A stretch of 64,000 nt of DNA, from positions 1,371,531 through 1,435,530 of the forward strand of contig BSQZ01000016.1 of assembly GCA_033239005.1 (NCBI GenBank), given 5' to 3'. A program made the position numbers and the translations under genes. Every line of letters starts with the position of its first letter. The first letter of the stretch is position 1. The stretch comes from Lamellibrachia satsuma. Its lineage: Eukaryota > Annelida > Polychaeta > Sabellida > Siboglinidae. The notes below the pieces were generated by a model. That model did not search any database. It was given only the letters and a program-made list of their open reading frames with translations, and was not told where the DNA came from. Positions 1 through 13,919 of this stretch are shown piece after piece.

Positions 1-2560
1 TACACCATGGCGATATTTGTGCTACAACGCTTTTTCCAGGATATACAATGTGCACAATTACATTGACCCCTCTAAGAAGGTATATGATTTACCAAATCCA
101 AGGAGACAATATAGGTTTGGGGAGTGACCGTAGGAAACACCCAACCAAGGATTGTCCCAGCTCATCCAATTATGCTTAGTTTTCTTCTGATCTCCAAAGT
201 TTCATTGTTTTTTTCTGGCCCACTTATTTGATGGATGCTTAATCGGGTTTCATTGGCACCAGCGGATAAGAAGTTACATACGATACCATGCTATAAGTTG
301 GACGGTCTGTTTTCTCCAGGTTTACGAGTTTCGTAACATACCGTAAATATGTGGATAACACATTTAATTTAAATAATTGGTGTGTAGCGGATATGCTCTG
401 GCAGCTGAGAATATGTGAAGTTCCTTTGTCACGAAAATGTCTTGCCCGTTTTGTCGGGCGACGCAGTGCCGCTCAATAATGCGCATATGAAATATGATTG
501 CGTCTAGACACAGTGTCTTAGATCTTCACTCTCCATTTCTGCCAGACTTGTCCATGCAGTGCAGAATGGCACCTACGTCGAAGAGTCGAACACCTGCCGA
601 ACAAAGCGCCCTTTTTCATAACTTGCTACTTTTTAACCCGAGATTTGATTGTCAGTTTGTGACAAGAAGCTTCTTTGTCATATGGCGGTCTACCTGTGTC
701 TTAACATCAAACACCTGCCGAAACAAGCGATGGACGTAAAAAGATGTACCTGTAAAAAAGGCAAATAAAGAAATTAGCCTTTGCGTGCCATGTAGACGTT
801 GGTAATCACTCTGAGTCTGACGCAACTACTACGACGTATCGTGCACTTATTACGACGCCCTAATAATCATACATTTAACCACAGTCGTAGGGACTGACTC
901 GAGGCGGTTCAAGGCGCGTGAAAGAAACAGGTGACATTTCTTTAAAAGTAGTTTACCGCTCACTATATCAACATTTTGTATTTTACGATATACGTTTATA
1001 CTTGTGATAGCGAGTAAATACTGGTCTTGTAATAGCGAGTAAATACCGATCTTGTAATAGCGAGTAAATACTGATAAATACAAATACTGATGTACAAACA
1101 CAAAAACGTCGTTTATACTGCTACAACTGTTTGGCTCGTTACACGTACCTAGGTAGCATAAGTCTTCGAATTGTTGATCTGGTTGTGGATGTTGTCAGTG
1201 TTGAATGCAATACACATTCGTTTGGAAGAATTCTCAAGAAGGCCAACTGAATTGCTTGCTAAATCAACTCACCCTGTTACTGAACTCGATGCACTAAAAA
1301 CGACTGATTTATGTAATGTCTGCCGGCCTGTCTGGGCCCACTCCATCAATCGAGTAAGACTGTCTATGTAACTTTTTTATAGCTTTGGTTCTTTGTTGCG
1401 GAGTAGCCTGAGTAGTCGACATATCCGCAATTGTTTTTATTGCTTTGTACAGAGAAGATCTTTGCCTGATCAACCGACATCACCATAGTTGTTTTTATTG
1501 TCTTTTGTTGAGCCGTTCATGAACAGAGTACTCGACATCACCAGGCTGGTAATTGTACTCTACCACAACAAAGCGTACCGTTTGGACATACGGACGACTC
1601 TTTCGATCGTCGTACTTTCAAAGATACAATTAATTTGTCCACTTTTTAATTGGAGTTGATTTTTATGGCACCCTTGTGACATATGTTTATACCTTCATCA
1701 ACAGAATTGTAATACTTAGGTTTATTGAAAGCGTGGCTGCAAACCGAGAATGTTACTGTTTAACTCACATAAAACAAGAATATGTTATGAAATATATTGT
1801 TCTTTGCTTCTAAAAATGTTGCATGAAATACACTAACTACCTCATTCACGACTTCCGTTACTTCACTTAGACATTTAAAGAAAATACTGGACTAATTAAA
1901 ACAGGATGTAGTAGGATACCTATATGCACGAAACGAAGAAGGATGTTATGGTCGCATAAAACTGGCAATGGCCATGGATGTAGGCATTCACGTGTCTAAC
2001 CACAGTTGGGAAAAGGAAGGAGATCACGATGAAAACTAAGATTAACTATTCCTGTCATTGACCATCCTAATCATTATAACAAGAAATACACGTTTACATT
2101 TCCTTATCAGTAAATACATTTTAAAACCAAACTGCTTAAGAACATTTTGACATATTTCGTCCCGTATTTAAATAAACCGCTACAGCATACGCAATAAAAT
2201 AGTGGTAATTTTTTAATGCTTTCCAGTTTATAAGGTGCTGCCCTCTGTGTTATTATGATAACTAGAAGTGCTGCTACCTGGTGTCCTGCTGAGAAACTGG
2301 ACACTGCTTTCCACAGTTCGGAGCCGCCCATTATGTCATGTATGTTTCACCGCATTACTTGGATGCTCTGGGTATCGTAGGATTATAATAAATCAATTGA
2401 CAACTTTATGCTCTTTCCATCAAAGAAAAAACATGTGTATATATTCTGAAATAAAATATTACAATTTAGTAATATATTCAGGAAAAAACATTAGGTAAAT
2501 AAATGTGTGTTTGTGTATATCAAAAATACTAAGCTTTGTGCATTATAAAGTATGTTCTTA
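1..2560 (+). repeat. Dispersed repeat family E, copy 1
   Basis: Long stretches match 24690-27860 and, in part, 45640-46310 in the same orientation. No intact gene was found. A coding-like segment at 1180-1355 (LEEF..RP.EL...DALK.TDLC) is also present in other repeat families (see findings). At 1005-1090 a 27-28 bp unit (TTGTAATAGCGAGTAAATAC) is repeated three times. Confidence 0.7.
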
Positions 2561-2900
2561 TTCAAAAAAGTAATATTGATATCATGTAGTAAAGTAACAT
2601 ATCATGGAGCTTGTTGAAATTTGAGTTGTAGCAGTTTGGCACTGTACAAAGTTCTTGGCATTTTACAAAACAAAATGAAATGAAAACCCATGTAAACTAT
2701 GTGTTCCAATAATTTTTTTTTATTCATAGTGTTGCATACAATTAATGACGCCATGCCTTAACCAGCTTCATTAACCAATTGTGTGTGAAATGTTGCCTCA
2801 CGATAACAATGACCAATTCTCTATCAAATGATTCAAACTCTTCTGTCTTCTCAATTAGGTCAATTGCCATTTGTGTTAATCATACTTTTATAGTTAGGCA
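2560..2900. other. Unassigned AT-rich sequence
   Basis: No gene, RNA or clear repeat seen. Confidence 0.4.
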
Positions 2901-3740
2901 TGCCTTGACTAATTATAATAGATTTCTTCAAATGTAGATCTCGACGTTTAACGACGTTTCTTCTTAGTGATAAAACATCAACGACTTGTGACGCCAAAAT
3001 ACTTATATGTAGGCTGGTAGTGACATGTAATGTCGGCAGTACAACGTAGTGTGACACTAGGGTATACATGTGGACAAGCGGTCGTTTAGTGTTTGGAACA
3101 CCCGTCTGTCGATCGAGAGAACAGTGGTTCGATTTCTCATACCGCCGTTTCGAAGCTTGGACAGTTTTGTTCTATGTTTGTGTCTTTCGGCAGACAGAGC
3201 TGGTGTATATGCCAAAGAGAGTTGCTTCCCTGAAAGGCGCGTGAGAGGCGCCGATCAGGCTGTGTGTACGTAACTGACTCCCTGCATAAGTTGGTCTAAA
3301 GCAGTATATGAATGGAATGTATAAATGTTAGTAATTACGCAAAAGACCCGTTGATGACCCACACAAGGAACACTAACAACAGCATAAACAATTATCCCAC
3401 CATTCTATATGTGCTCGTGTACCACTGAACTCGAAATTGATTGTTGAATATTTAGCGCATCAAATACGAGAATACAAGTGCAGCATATGTATTTTCTCAG
3501 AGTTCCTTTTAAAATGGTGAGGGTGACTAGTCATTATACTGTTGCACTGTTTCGGCTATTGTCCTTTCCACTGATCCCGATCGACAACTTTTTCCATCAA
3601 GTTTTCTTCCTCCTTCGCCTTCCCCACATCCCTCTTAACCCAGAATGTCCCTTTTCTTGCGACCTCGCTGTTTCACCCTGCTCTCTTTGGTAGTCGGCCC
3701 TCCTTTATCAGTAGGACCAATAAATGAACAAGTGACATCG
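2900..3740 (+). mobile_element. Diverged relic of the 1.6-kb CCGA-bounded element
   Basis: It matches the reverse complement of 50100-51030 at the level of diverged DNA. It contains the tRNA-like segment at about 3068-3145, with a B-box-like GGTTCGATTT. Reading frames across it (for example 3070-3273 and 3478-3693) match frames of the intact copies only because the DNA is homologous. Confidence 0.6.
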
Positions 3741-3881
3741 CGCAAAGACTACCAACATGTATGATGTAGGCATAAGAAGTAGGCAAAATAAGTAAGACCC
3801 AATAACTATTTCACATTTAACAAACAACAACGTTTAGGGCACATTTATCATTGCAATATTTAAAATTACCAATTATACAGA

Positions 3882-4249
3882 ACCTACTTACGATGATGTC
3901 GTGCTCGATTCAGTATGGTACGAACTCGACATTTTTGTTAGTGACAAAGCGTCGTTGTATTTAATGCGTTCTAACAGAAGTATATGCCACTGGTAGACTA
4001 AGGTGTTCATTATTTTCCAATTGAATGCAATACTATTGCAAGCACAGTTCATAAGTAACCATTGCCGCACGCTAAAGAGAGACTTACAACGGCTGGCAGT
4101 CGACCGTGTGCTACGGATGCGGTAGCTAGGTCTTCTGCAAGTACGGACGTCCCTTCGCTGCAAACGATGTCCCTGGTACAAACGCTACTACGATTGCAGA
4201 CGCCGTACATCGTCAGCTCGTGCAGCAAATGCTGTGGCAGGCGATAAAC
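3882..4249 (+). pseudogene. Fragment of the cysteine-rich gene (acidic segment and last coding exon)
   Basis: Bases 3882-3915 match the acidic segment found at 22971 of the intact gene. Bases 4074-4247 match the last coding exon. An in-frame TAG at 4127-4129 and internal length changes break the frame, while the C-terminal end (KCCGR then TAA at 4245-4247) is still recognisable. No signal-peptide exon or module 1 or 2 exon lies upstream. It is a decayed, truncated paralog on the same strand as the intact gene. Confidence 0.65.
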
Positions 4250-4429
4250 AGAAGGCAGTATGGTAACTATGTAATCTAGTTAACATTAATGTAGCCGTAC
4301 ATTTACTTTGAAAGTTGCGTAGAACCAGCAACATGTGATATTCCAAAAGATGTCTTCTGTGAACATGCGATCTTTCATGTGTTCTTTGATGACAGGGGTT
4401 ATAACCAACATTTCAAACGTGTGACTGTT

Positions 4430-4600
4430 ATCACACCATGACACCAAACACCCTTCCAATGAGTGTCCCAACTCCTCCAGTTATGCCTGGTATTCTTCTT
4501 AACTCCAACGTTGTATCTATGTCATGCAAGCAAGTTAGTTTGTTAAACTTTTTGTCGGCCCACTTATTTGATGGTACTGTTGAAATAGTGTAGAAAATGT
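4430..4600 (+). repeat. Short fragment related to family E
   Basis: The words around CCCAACTCCTCCAGTTATGC and GGCCCACTTATTTGATGG match 150-235 and 45895-45960. The stretch 4260-4430 holds nothing I recognise. Confidence 0.4.
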
Positions 4601-4985
4601 TTTGTCTGCGTATAATTGGGACTGTGTCGGGTCGTGGTAGGTGAATTGATAATGTAACTCCGCTGAGTAAGCTTAGAACTATTCCAATTAAAACATTTTG
4701 TTTGCTCGATATATATGCGTGCCTACGACATATTACTATATGGTGGCAAGCGGAAACCGGTCGGGCACACACAGACATCACGATATAAACCGACAAGAAC
4801 GCTCGAGTATATGCCTTAACATGGACAGTTTAAGAACTCAAAGTCCAAACCATGTGCAGGCGCAATTTGCACTCGACCACAAGTTGATCGCTAGGTGGCG
4901 TAACAAGTAGGTGGAAATAATCACACGATGTCTTCCCATTTCGCGATAAAAGACTGGTCATGCAAAGATCTAGGAGACTAACTAT
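4590..4985 (+). mobile_element. Gypsy-type retrotransposon 5' fragment
   Basis: It matches the reverse complement of 58780-59130: the ACCGGTCGGGCACACAC, CGATATAAACCGA and AAGTTGATCGCTAGGTGGCG words, then an ATG at 4927 that starts the gag-like frame (MSSHFAIKDW) and meets a stop after 16 codons. Only the 5' part of the element is present. Confidence 0.5.
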
Positions 4986-5085
4986 TGTAATTTGCGACAC
5001 CTATTGCACATCTTAATTGATAATTCATTGGATTGTAACCTTGCATCATATTTAAGTATTGATATTTTATATTAGCAAACTATTG

Positions 5086-5202
<117 letters not shown>

Positions 5203-5270
5203 CAGGTTTTTCTTTAAGACAATCATTAGTTTGTTTTTAAAAATTTAATAATATATTATATAAATAAATA

Positions 5271-6030
<760 letters not shown>

Positions 6031-6130
6031 CTATGCATCCAAGTCTTTCTGTGGTCTACGGGCTCTTTTATGAACCAACATGATTGGTTAATCCGTTGTG
6101 AGACGACGGCTGCGATAGGTTATAGTGGAA

Positions 6131-6139
6131 GTATAAAAT
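6131..6139 (+). promoter_or_regulatory. Possible TATA box (TATAAAATA)
   Basis: TATAAAATA is preceded about 45 bases upstream by ATTGGTTA, a CCAAT-like motif in reverse. An 86-codon frame begins at 6215 (MVPLGITLLAQRF...), but its end runs into a 30-bp minisatellite and I do not recognise it. It could be the promoter of a lost gene or of an LTR. Confidence 0.25.
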
Positions 6140-6394
6140 AGTTACGGACGATGAAACAGCAGAGGAACTCCAGCCATGTGACAGTCAGGTTGAACATAAT
6201 ATCTAAGAACGTACATGGTTCCTCTCGGAATAACCCTACTCGCCCAACGGTTCGCGGACGTGGGAGTATGCGACACACCGGCGGCAAATAGTCGCAGAGC
6301 CATAGACGCTAACTTTCATCGCAGTCCACCCTCGAATCCCTCTACCAACGTGCCGTTTACAGCTATACTGCCAGCTGCCACGCATGACAGCATT

Positions 6395-6575
6395 CGCCGA
6401 GTACGCCGTATGCAAGACAGCATTCGCCGAGCACGCCGCACGCAAGACTGCATTCGCAGATCACGCCGTACATAATACAGCACGCCGAACGCAAGACAGC
6501 ACTTGCCGAGCCCGACGAACACAAGTGAACACTCAATGAACACGCATAATGCAAGACCGCACTCGCCGATATAGA
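6395..6575. repeat. 30-bp minisatellite (CATTCGCCGAGCACGCCGCA type)
   Basis: About five to six imperfect copies of a 30-bp unit. Because 30 is a multiple of 3, frames stay open through it and give RRARRTQD-like peptides. Confidence 0.7.
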
Positions 6576-6615
6576 ACTGTTAATCTTTCTTGATATAGGA
6601 CTGTAAGTCACTCTT

Positions 6616-6779
<164 letters not shown>

Positions 6780-6879
6780 CGCAGGTGTAATTATATCTGA
6801 GTAGGTAGAGGGTCAGTCCAGTACTAGTAGTAGCCTCTCAGAGAAACTGGTCACAGGTAATACAACCTAGCACTGCCCA

Positions 6880-6985
6880 AATTAGTTGGATTTTAAAGTC
6901 ATATCGATGTCGTGTTTCCACGTTGTATCGACGCCGGGATTCAACATTGTTGCAATGTTGAAACCTAGTTGCATTTGAAAGTAGG
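6880..6985 (-). repeat. Single diverged monomer of the 83-bp satellite
   Basis: In reverse complement it matches the array at 43040-43860 (CAACTAGGTTTCAACATTG and GGCGTCGATACAACGTGG). It sits exactly at the left edge of the first tandem unit, where module exons of the pseudogene would be expected. Confidence 0.6.
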
Positions 6986-7062
6986 CCGCATATCCGGATA
7001 TAACATCTATTCAGAGGCGGTTGAGGTACAAAACACATAGGCACGCATATAGATACATGTAA

Positions 7063-7278
7063 TTACATCTTACCTTCTGCTGCATACACAGTAAAAAGCA
7101 CCTGGAATGCAACGAAAAAATCTCCATGGCGTCTAGTTTCCTTCTGCAACATATACATTTTAGGAGACGTCACTATACAGTTGTTCGTGTAGTTGTTCCT
7201 GATGTCGCCTCTGTGAATATTTTTGCCAAACATATGTAAAACAAATCTAAAAATTGGACTTGTTATAGTCAAACTCAT
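7063..7278 (-). pseudogene. Signal-peptide exon and upstream region of a cysteine-rich paralog
   Basis: Read on the minus strand, the ATG of the signal-peptide exon is near 7126 and the exon ends at a GTAAG donor near 7072. The T run after the ATG has one base fewer than in the copies at 11300 and 14930, which puts the exon out of frame. The sequence before the ATG matches intron 1 of the intact gene (GGCGACACC block). No module exons follow: a satellite fragment takes their place at 6880-6985. Confidence 0.6.
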
Positions 7279-7975
7279 TTGAAACTATGGTTGTTTTAAA
7301 ACAATGTCATCGTGGTGGTATTATACATAGTATTAACGCACTTATCTGGACCACCCCATTAACGATTTTCTTCGCATTCCATGCTGACTCATATACAATA
7401 CGTTATTAGTGAAACTACGTGTTGGAATTTCGTGGGGTGAATCATTACATCGTAATTTAAAGGTGAAATTAACTGAAGCGGCCTCTCGCGGATATATGTT
7501 TCGACACTGATATTTTTGCAGCGATTTACTCGATAATGCGTAACTGATTATGTAAATAGTAATATAATATTACTGTATTTAATATTAACGCACATCGGAT
7601 GAAATGACGTATTAGACAAGCCCACCATGCGTGGTTCTTAATTATTTTATATAAACTATACAAAAATGTATATGTACTATCTGCTTATTAATAACTGATA
7701 ACTTATTTTCGTTTGTGTGATGTTGAAGAAATACGTAATACGCATTGTTGCACTTCGGTTAAGGTCATCATATCAGCAAATATATGCAACAAATATACAA
7801 TATACTCTCTATACTATATACTCTTGTTCAAACAGTATTCTTACTTCCATGTAACTATAACAAATTACAACATTTAATTATATCTACGCCTTGCTCGGCG
7901 AAGCTAGGCGTAGGAGATTTTTTTGTAAATTATGAAATCTTGATATGGAAGTAAGATAAATGTTTTGACCAAATC

Positions 7976-7980
7976 ACACA

Positions 7981-8050
<70 letters not shown>

Positions 8051-8052
8051 CG
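7976..8052. repeat. (CA)n with a CGCA interior
   Basis: A CA tract with a (CACG)n-like block in the middle. It sits at the same place in each tandem unit. Confidence 0.95.
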
Positions 8053-8284
8053 AGTGAACATTTTAGTGCTTTGTTTTTATTTTCTTTAAGATAATATGTA
8101 ACTCATCGTTCCGTTGACGTCACGTATACGACCTACTCGCGTGTTGCAGCGCCATGTTTTTCTAATGGCAAGAAACTGAACCTCACTTAACCTCACATTT
8201 TACTAGAGGTACTACGCAATATTTTACAATGTTTTCTCACTTGGTTTATGTTGATTTTGCATTCCTAATGATCTTCTTTTGCAT

Positions 8285-8600
8285 TCGGTGTCATAGCGGT
8301 TAGAACGTCGGGCTCTCAATCTAGAGAACCCGGGTTCGAATGCTGTTCTTGCTGATGTTTGGAAGCTGCAGCAATTTCGTTCATCCCTTGTTGCCACAGT
8401 TCACTCAGCTCTATGAATGCGTACATGGCTACAGACAGAGATGGATATATGAACGATTAGTCTTCGCGCAGTAACAGCAGTGTGGCTGAATGCTTCATAT
8501 ATAAGTCGATATGGCGTTGGATTGAACAGGTCTGCCAGGGATTGAACTGAAAAGCGCTTTGAAAAAACCAAGGACAGTTTGTTTAGTCCATGCAGCAAAA
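8285..8600 (+). mobile_element. tRNA-derived SINE, copy 1
   Basis: The head is tRNA-like: A-box-like ATAGCGGTTAGAACG and B-box GGGTTCGAATG. The body has the CAGTTCACTCAGCTCTATGA and GAACAGGTCTGCCAGGG words shared with the copy at 25085. It lacks the CGCTATATAA tail of that copy. Confidence 0.75.
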
Positions 8601-8859
8601 GTCCATGTTTTTGGAGCAATAGTAAATAATGTCAGATCTCATTTTAGAATATGCTTGGCCTACCTACTGTTCTTCTCCCGTCTTACAACCCGCTAAAGAA
8701 GATATATTGGGAAGAACGTTTTCTGTTCAACTTAGGTGTATAGCTCAACATATTCGTCGATGGTGTAGAATTCTGACGAGTCAGTTTTGGAGGCATGTTC
8801 TAGTGAGAATCTCCTCGTTTGTGATTTTGTCGAGCCAAAGAATAGTCAGCATCGTTCCG

Positions 8860-9960
8860 AGGCATCGCACGTGAACATGTTCAATCTCCAATCATGTTGA
8901 CAGGTCTCACTGTGGTCGAGTAGTACGCTGAGTACAGCAGCTCCGTGTTCTCTGTGTTTGTGGCGACTATAGCGATATTGTTTGACCAGACACGTTGCAA
9001 AGACGCACAAACACAGTGAAGGCCTGGCCCACCCGGATGTGAAGTTCACTGTTTAGATAACGATTGAATAAGATAATGGATTCAATATAGGTGACGTTGT
9101 CAACATTTGCCAGTGGGATCCATGCACCTCCAAATTTGGTAGGCATGTTGGCTCTATGTGGCAGTCTTCTTGATACCAATCACGAGTACACAAAGGTACA
9201 TGCCGTGATAAACTTATCCAAACCACATTATAAAATCTTCTTGTCGAAACGTGTTTTTCAACTCTTTCAAACATTGCATGGCGCCGGTTAGTCAGAAAAA
9301 GATCAGCGCTGCAAAAACGAAAAAGCAAACCTATGTCTGTAAGTCAGGCAAAGATCCACTCAGCCGAAGATAAGAAAAACAAGTGCACATAATGCGTTAC
9401 ACGGTTGATGAATTAGCCACAGCCAGGGTGCTGTCACGACACGAAATGCATAATTCAGTTGCCTTTAGTGCATCGTGGTCAGCAACATAGTGAGTAGAAT
9501 CAACATGACATTCAACTGGCCTCCATGTGAATTCTTCCAAAACAAAGTATGTTGCATTTAACTTTGACAACCGCATTATACAAACAACATTTGACAACAC
9601 ACGTGCAGATTAGGCGCATGAATTGAAGCACACTTTTGTAGGAATATATACAAAGATACATACATCACCTTCAGCTATTTTAGGCTAGTTGCCTTATGTC
9701 TGGATGTGACGCTTATTGTGCGGATATAAGTGGGCGTGCCTGCAAAAACACCAGTGTACATGTGATATTAAGCAAATGTACATCAACATAACAAAATATT
9801 AGTATAAGATGAAAAGAACTACATAGAAAACACCTTAACTATATATTACTCTCATTTTTCATCGTTTTACTCTTCTAGTTTCTGGAACCTCACATCCGAT
9901 GACGTTTAATATAAACGGAAAAACACCTTCAGGTTACATCGTAGCAAATTGACTGGTTTT
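8860..9960 (-). repeat. Dispersed repeat family D, copy 1
   Basis: It matches 36628-37690 and 43968-45160 closely, and 12710-13620 and 18185-18900 in part. On the minus strand 9600-9420 it carries the coding-like segment LEEFTWRPVECHVDS...DALKATELC. No complete gene seen. Confidence 0.7.
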
Positions 9961-10319
9961 CAACGTTGTGCTAATATCAGATTGCTACTGTTTTCCGATC
10001 AACTACAATCTACAGGCGTTTACTATGCAATGTTTAGTTCCTTCGTTTATGATGTTTATGTCGGCGTGTGTGCCTGGGCCTGTAGCGTAAGTTGTGTATC
10101 AGAAGAGCTTGAATAACCAATTTTACACTTTTTCGTCAAAATTAACAGGGTCATTAAATACATATTTTGATAAAGTTAATACCACTGAATAAAATATAGT
10201 TGATGAAGTAATACGGAATGTATCAGCGATTACGAAATTAATTGTCAGCATCTAGCATAGATGACAACTGCCTATGTTTCGGGAATGATAAAAACAGAGG
10301 AAGACGAACATAACACGTT

Positions 10320-11463
10320 AAAATTACCTTTGTGCTCTTTGTTTATCACCTGCAACAGCAGTCGATGTACGAACTGACACAAGGATGGTGGCTACAGTAG
10401 TAGTTGCGTGTGTTCCACGGACATCGTCTGTAGCTAAGGGGACGTGGAACACAATCGTGAACATTTGGAAGAATAAAATAGACACGAACCACAACGACCG
10501 AAACTCGGATAGAAGGATTGATTCAATCCACATGAGCGGTAGTACATGGAGCCACGATTGCACCCGTAGTAGTAGCGGCCCTAGAAGGAGGATGACTATT
10601 AATATTAGAATCTTCTGGTGAACGAGCATTGCTCACTGCATGATCATTCAATGCGCAAATTACATCATACTGAAATCTAAATTGTTTAGTTAATGATTCG
10701 GAAACTGAGTGTTGAACATAATTGAAGTTCATCAATAAGGGCTGGCACATATACAATGTATATTTAAAGCTTTTTTCACGCTGTTGTTGGCAAGAAGATT
10801 CACTGAACTTACTTGTGTCATCACACCTGAATAAATCGTATTATTATATAATGTTGTGAAAATAAAATGAATTCTAACTCACAGTCGTGAAATATCAATG
10901 ACTGACTTCATTGTTACATTTAGCACAGCCACCCGACACAGTGACACATTGGTTCACAGCGGGCGTACGCCACTCTATTGTTGACACAGGTAAGGTCACG
11001 GCTTCGGAAGAGATGGGTAGTAGTAACTAGGAAGACGAGTGTTGCAGCTATCATAGTCGTAGCCATTAAAGCATCCATTGAAATCCGCCACAACAAGAGG
11101 TAACATTGAAAAGTAACAACTTAGACCTTACACTCAATAATAATAATAATAACCTGTGCCTATATAGCGCCGCATATCCGGATATAACATCTATTCAGAG
11201 GCGGTTGAGATACAAAACACATAGGCACGCATATAGATACATGTAATTGCATCTTACCTTCTGCTGCATACACAGTAAAAAGCACATGGAATGCAACGAA
11301 AAAAATCTCCATGGCGTCTACTTTCCTTCTGCAACATATACATTTTAGGAGACGTCACTACACAGTTGTTCGTGTAGTTTTTCCTGATGTCGCCTTTGTG
11401 AATATTTTTGCCAAACATATGTAAAACAAATCTAAAAATTGGACTTGTTATAGTCAAACTCAT
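10320..11463 (-). pseudogene. Cysteine-rich gene paralog, broken copy A
   Basis: Minus-strand order matches the intact gene: signal-peptide exon (ATG near 11313, donor near 11258), module 1 exon (about 11100-10925), module 2 exon (about 10620-10500), and the end of the module 3 exon (about 10440-10330). The signal exon is intact (MEIFFVAFH...YAAE). In module 1 an in-frame TGA and deletions of 8 and 5 bases shift the frame, and the donor GT has changed to CT. Module 2 has a stop codon before its conserved cysteines. The first half of module 3 is lost, joining intron to exon. The lesions are shared with copy B, so both descend from one dead ancestor. Confidence 0.75.
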
Positions 11464-12152
11464 TTGAAACGATGGTTGTTTTAAAACAATGTCATCGTGG
11501 TGGTATTATACATGGTATTAACGCACTTATCTGAACCACCCCATTAACGATTTTCTTCGCATTCCATGCTGACTCACATACAATACGTTATTAGTGAAAC
11601 TACGTGTTGGAATTTCGTGGGGTGAATCATTACATCGTAATTTAAAGGTGAAATTAACTGAAGCGGCCTCTCGCGGATATATGTTTCGACACTGATATTT
11701 TTGCAGCGATTTACTCGATAATGCGTAACTGATTATGTAAATAGTAATATAATATTACTGTATTTAATATTAACGCACATCGGATGAAATGACGTATTAG
11801 ACAAGCCCACCATGCGTGGTTCTTAAGTATTTTTATATAAACTATACAAAAATATATATGTGCTATCTGCTTATTAATAACTGATAACTTATTTTCGTTT
11901 GTGTGATGTTGAAGAAATACGTAATACGCATTGTTGCACTTCGGTTAAGGTCATCATATCAGCAAATATATGCAACAAATATACAATATACTCTCTATGC
12001 TATATACTATTGTTCAAACAGTATTCTTATTTCCATGTAACTATAACAAATTACAACATTTAATTATATCTTCGCCTTGCTCGGCGAAGCTAGGCGTAGG
12101 AGATTTTTTTGTAAATTATGAAATCTTGATATGGAAGTAAAATAATTGTTTT

Positions 12153-12406
<254 letters not shown>

Positions 12407-12580
12407 TGAACATTTTAGAGCTTATACGACCTACTCGCGTGTTGCAGCGCCATGTTTTTCTAATGGCAAGAAACTGAACCTCACTTAACCTCACATTTTA
12501 CTAGAGGTACTACGCAATATTTTACAATGTTTTCTCACTTGGTTTATGTTGATTTTGCATTCCTAATGATCTTCTTTTGC

Positions 12581-12714
12581 ATTCGGTGTCATAGCGGTTA
12601 GAACGTCGGGCTCTCAATCTAGAGAACCCGGGTTCGAATGCTGTTCTTGCTGATGTTTGGAAGCTGCAGCAATTTCGTTCATCCCTTGTTGCCACAGTTC
12701 ACTCAGCTCTATCA
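12581..12714 (+). mobile_element. tRNA-derived SINE, truncated copy 2
   Basis: It has the same tRNA-like head as 8285, cut after the CAGTTCACTCAGCTCTAT word and joined to family D sequence. The same junction occurs at 18187. Confidence 0.7.
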
Positions 12715-13038
12715 ACTTATCCAAACCACATTATAAAATATTCTTGTCGAAACGTGTTTTTCATCTCTTTCAAACATTGCATGGCGCCGGTTAGTCAGAA
12801 AAAGATCAGCGCTGCAAAAACGAAAAAGCAAACCCGGGTTCGAATGCTGTTCTTGCTGATGTTTGGAAGCTGCAGCAATTTCGTTCATCCCTTGTTGCCA
12901 CAGTTCACTCAGCTCTATCAACTTATCCAAACCACATTATAAAATATTCTTGTCGAAACGTGTTTTTCATCTCTTTCAAACATTGCATGGCGCCGGTTAG
13001 TCAGAAAAAGATCAGCGCTGCAAAAACGAAAAAGCAAA
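12625..13038. repeat. 206-bp direct duplication
   Basis: The segment from ACCCGGGTTCGAATGCTG to AAAAAGCAAA is present twice head to tail and is virtually identical, spanning the truncated SINE and family D junction. It is absent from the other units. Confidence 0.85.
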
Positions 13039-13919
13039 CCTATATCTGTAAGTCAGGCAAAGATCCACTCAGACGAAGATAAGAAAAACAAGTGCACATA
13101 ATGCGTTACACGGTTGATGAATTAGCCACAGCCAGGGTGCTGTCACGACACGAAATGCATAATTAAGTTGCCTTTAGTGCATCGTGGTCAGCAACATAGT
13201 GAGTAGAATCAACATGACATTCAACTGGCCTCCATGTGAATTCTTCCAAAACAAAGTATGTTGCATTTAACTTTGACAACCGCATTATACAAACAACATT
13301 TGACAACACACGTGCAGATTAGGCGCATGAATTGAAGCACACTTTTGTAGGAATATATACAAAGATACATACATCACCTTCAGCTATTTTAGGCTAGTTG
13401 CCTTATGTCTGGATGTGACGCTTATTGTGCGGATATAAGTGGGCTTGCCTGCAAAAACGCCAGTGTACGTGTGATATTAAGCAAATGTACATCAACATAA
13501 TAAAATATTAGTATAAGATGAAAAGAACTACATAGAAAACACCTTAACTATATATTACTCTCATTTTTCATCGTTTTTCTCTTCTAGTTTCTGGAACCTC
13601 ACATCCAATCTACAGGCGTTTACTACGCAATGTTTAGTTCCTTCGTTTATGATGTTTATTTCGGCGTGTGTGCCTGGGCCTGTAGCGTAAGTTGTGTATC
13701 AGAAGAGCTTGAATAACCAATTTTACACTTTTTCGTCAAAATTAACATGGTCATTAAATACATATTTTGATAAAGTTAATACCACTTAATAAAATATAGT
13801 TGATGAAGTAATACGGAATGTATCAGCGATTACGAAATTAATTGTCAGCATCTAGCATAGATGACAACTGCCTATGTTTCGGGAATGATAAAAACAGAGG
13901 AAGACGAACATAACACGTT

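Larger units (their letters stand above)
7001..11165 (-). repeat. Tandem unit 1 (about 4.2 kb)
   Basis: The order is: signal-exon pseudogene part, about 700 bp of AT-rich sequence, (CA)n, SINE, a family D segment (8860-9960), then pseudogene copy A exons. The same order returns in units 2 to 4. The stretch 8620-9310 is absent from unit 2. Confidence 0.8.

Noticed and set aside
8285..8360. Functional tRNA gene (A and B boxes present), also at 25104-25160
   Set aside because: Boxes are part of SINE heads with bodies and tails; arms do not pair as in a tRNA.
10324..10629. 101-codon minus-strand frame
   Set aside because: It runs in the wrong frame through pseudogene copy A; homology to the intact gene lies in another frame.
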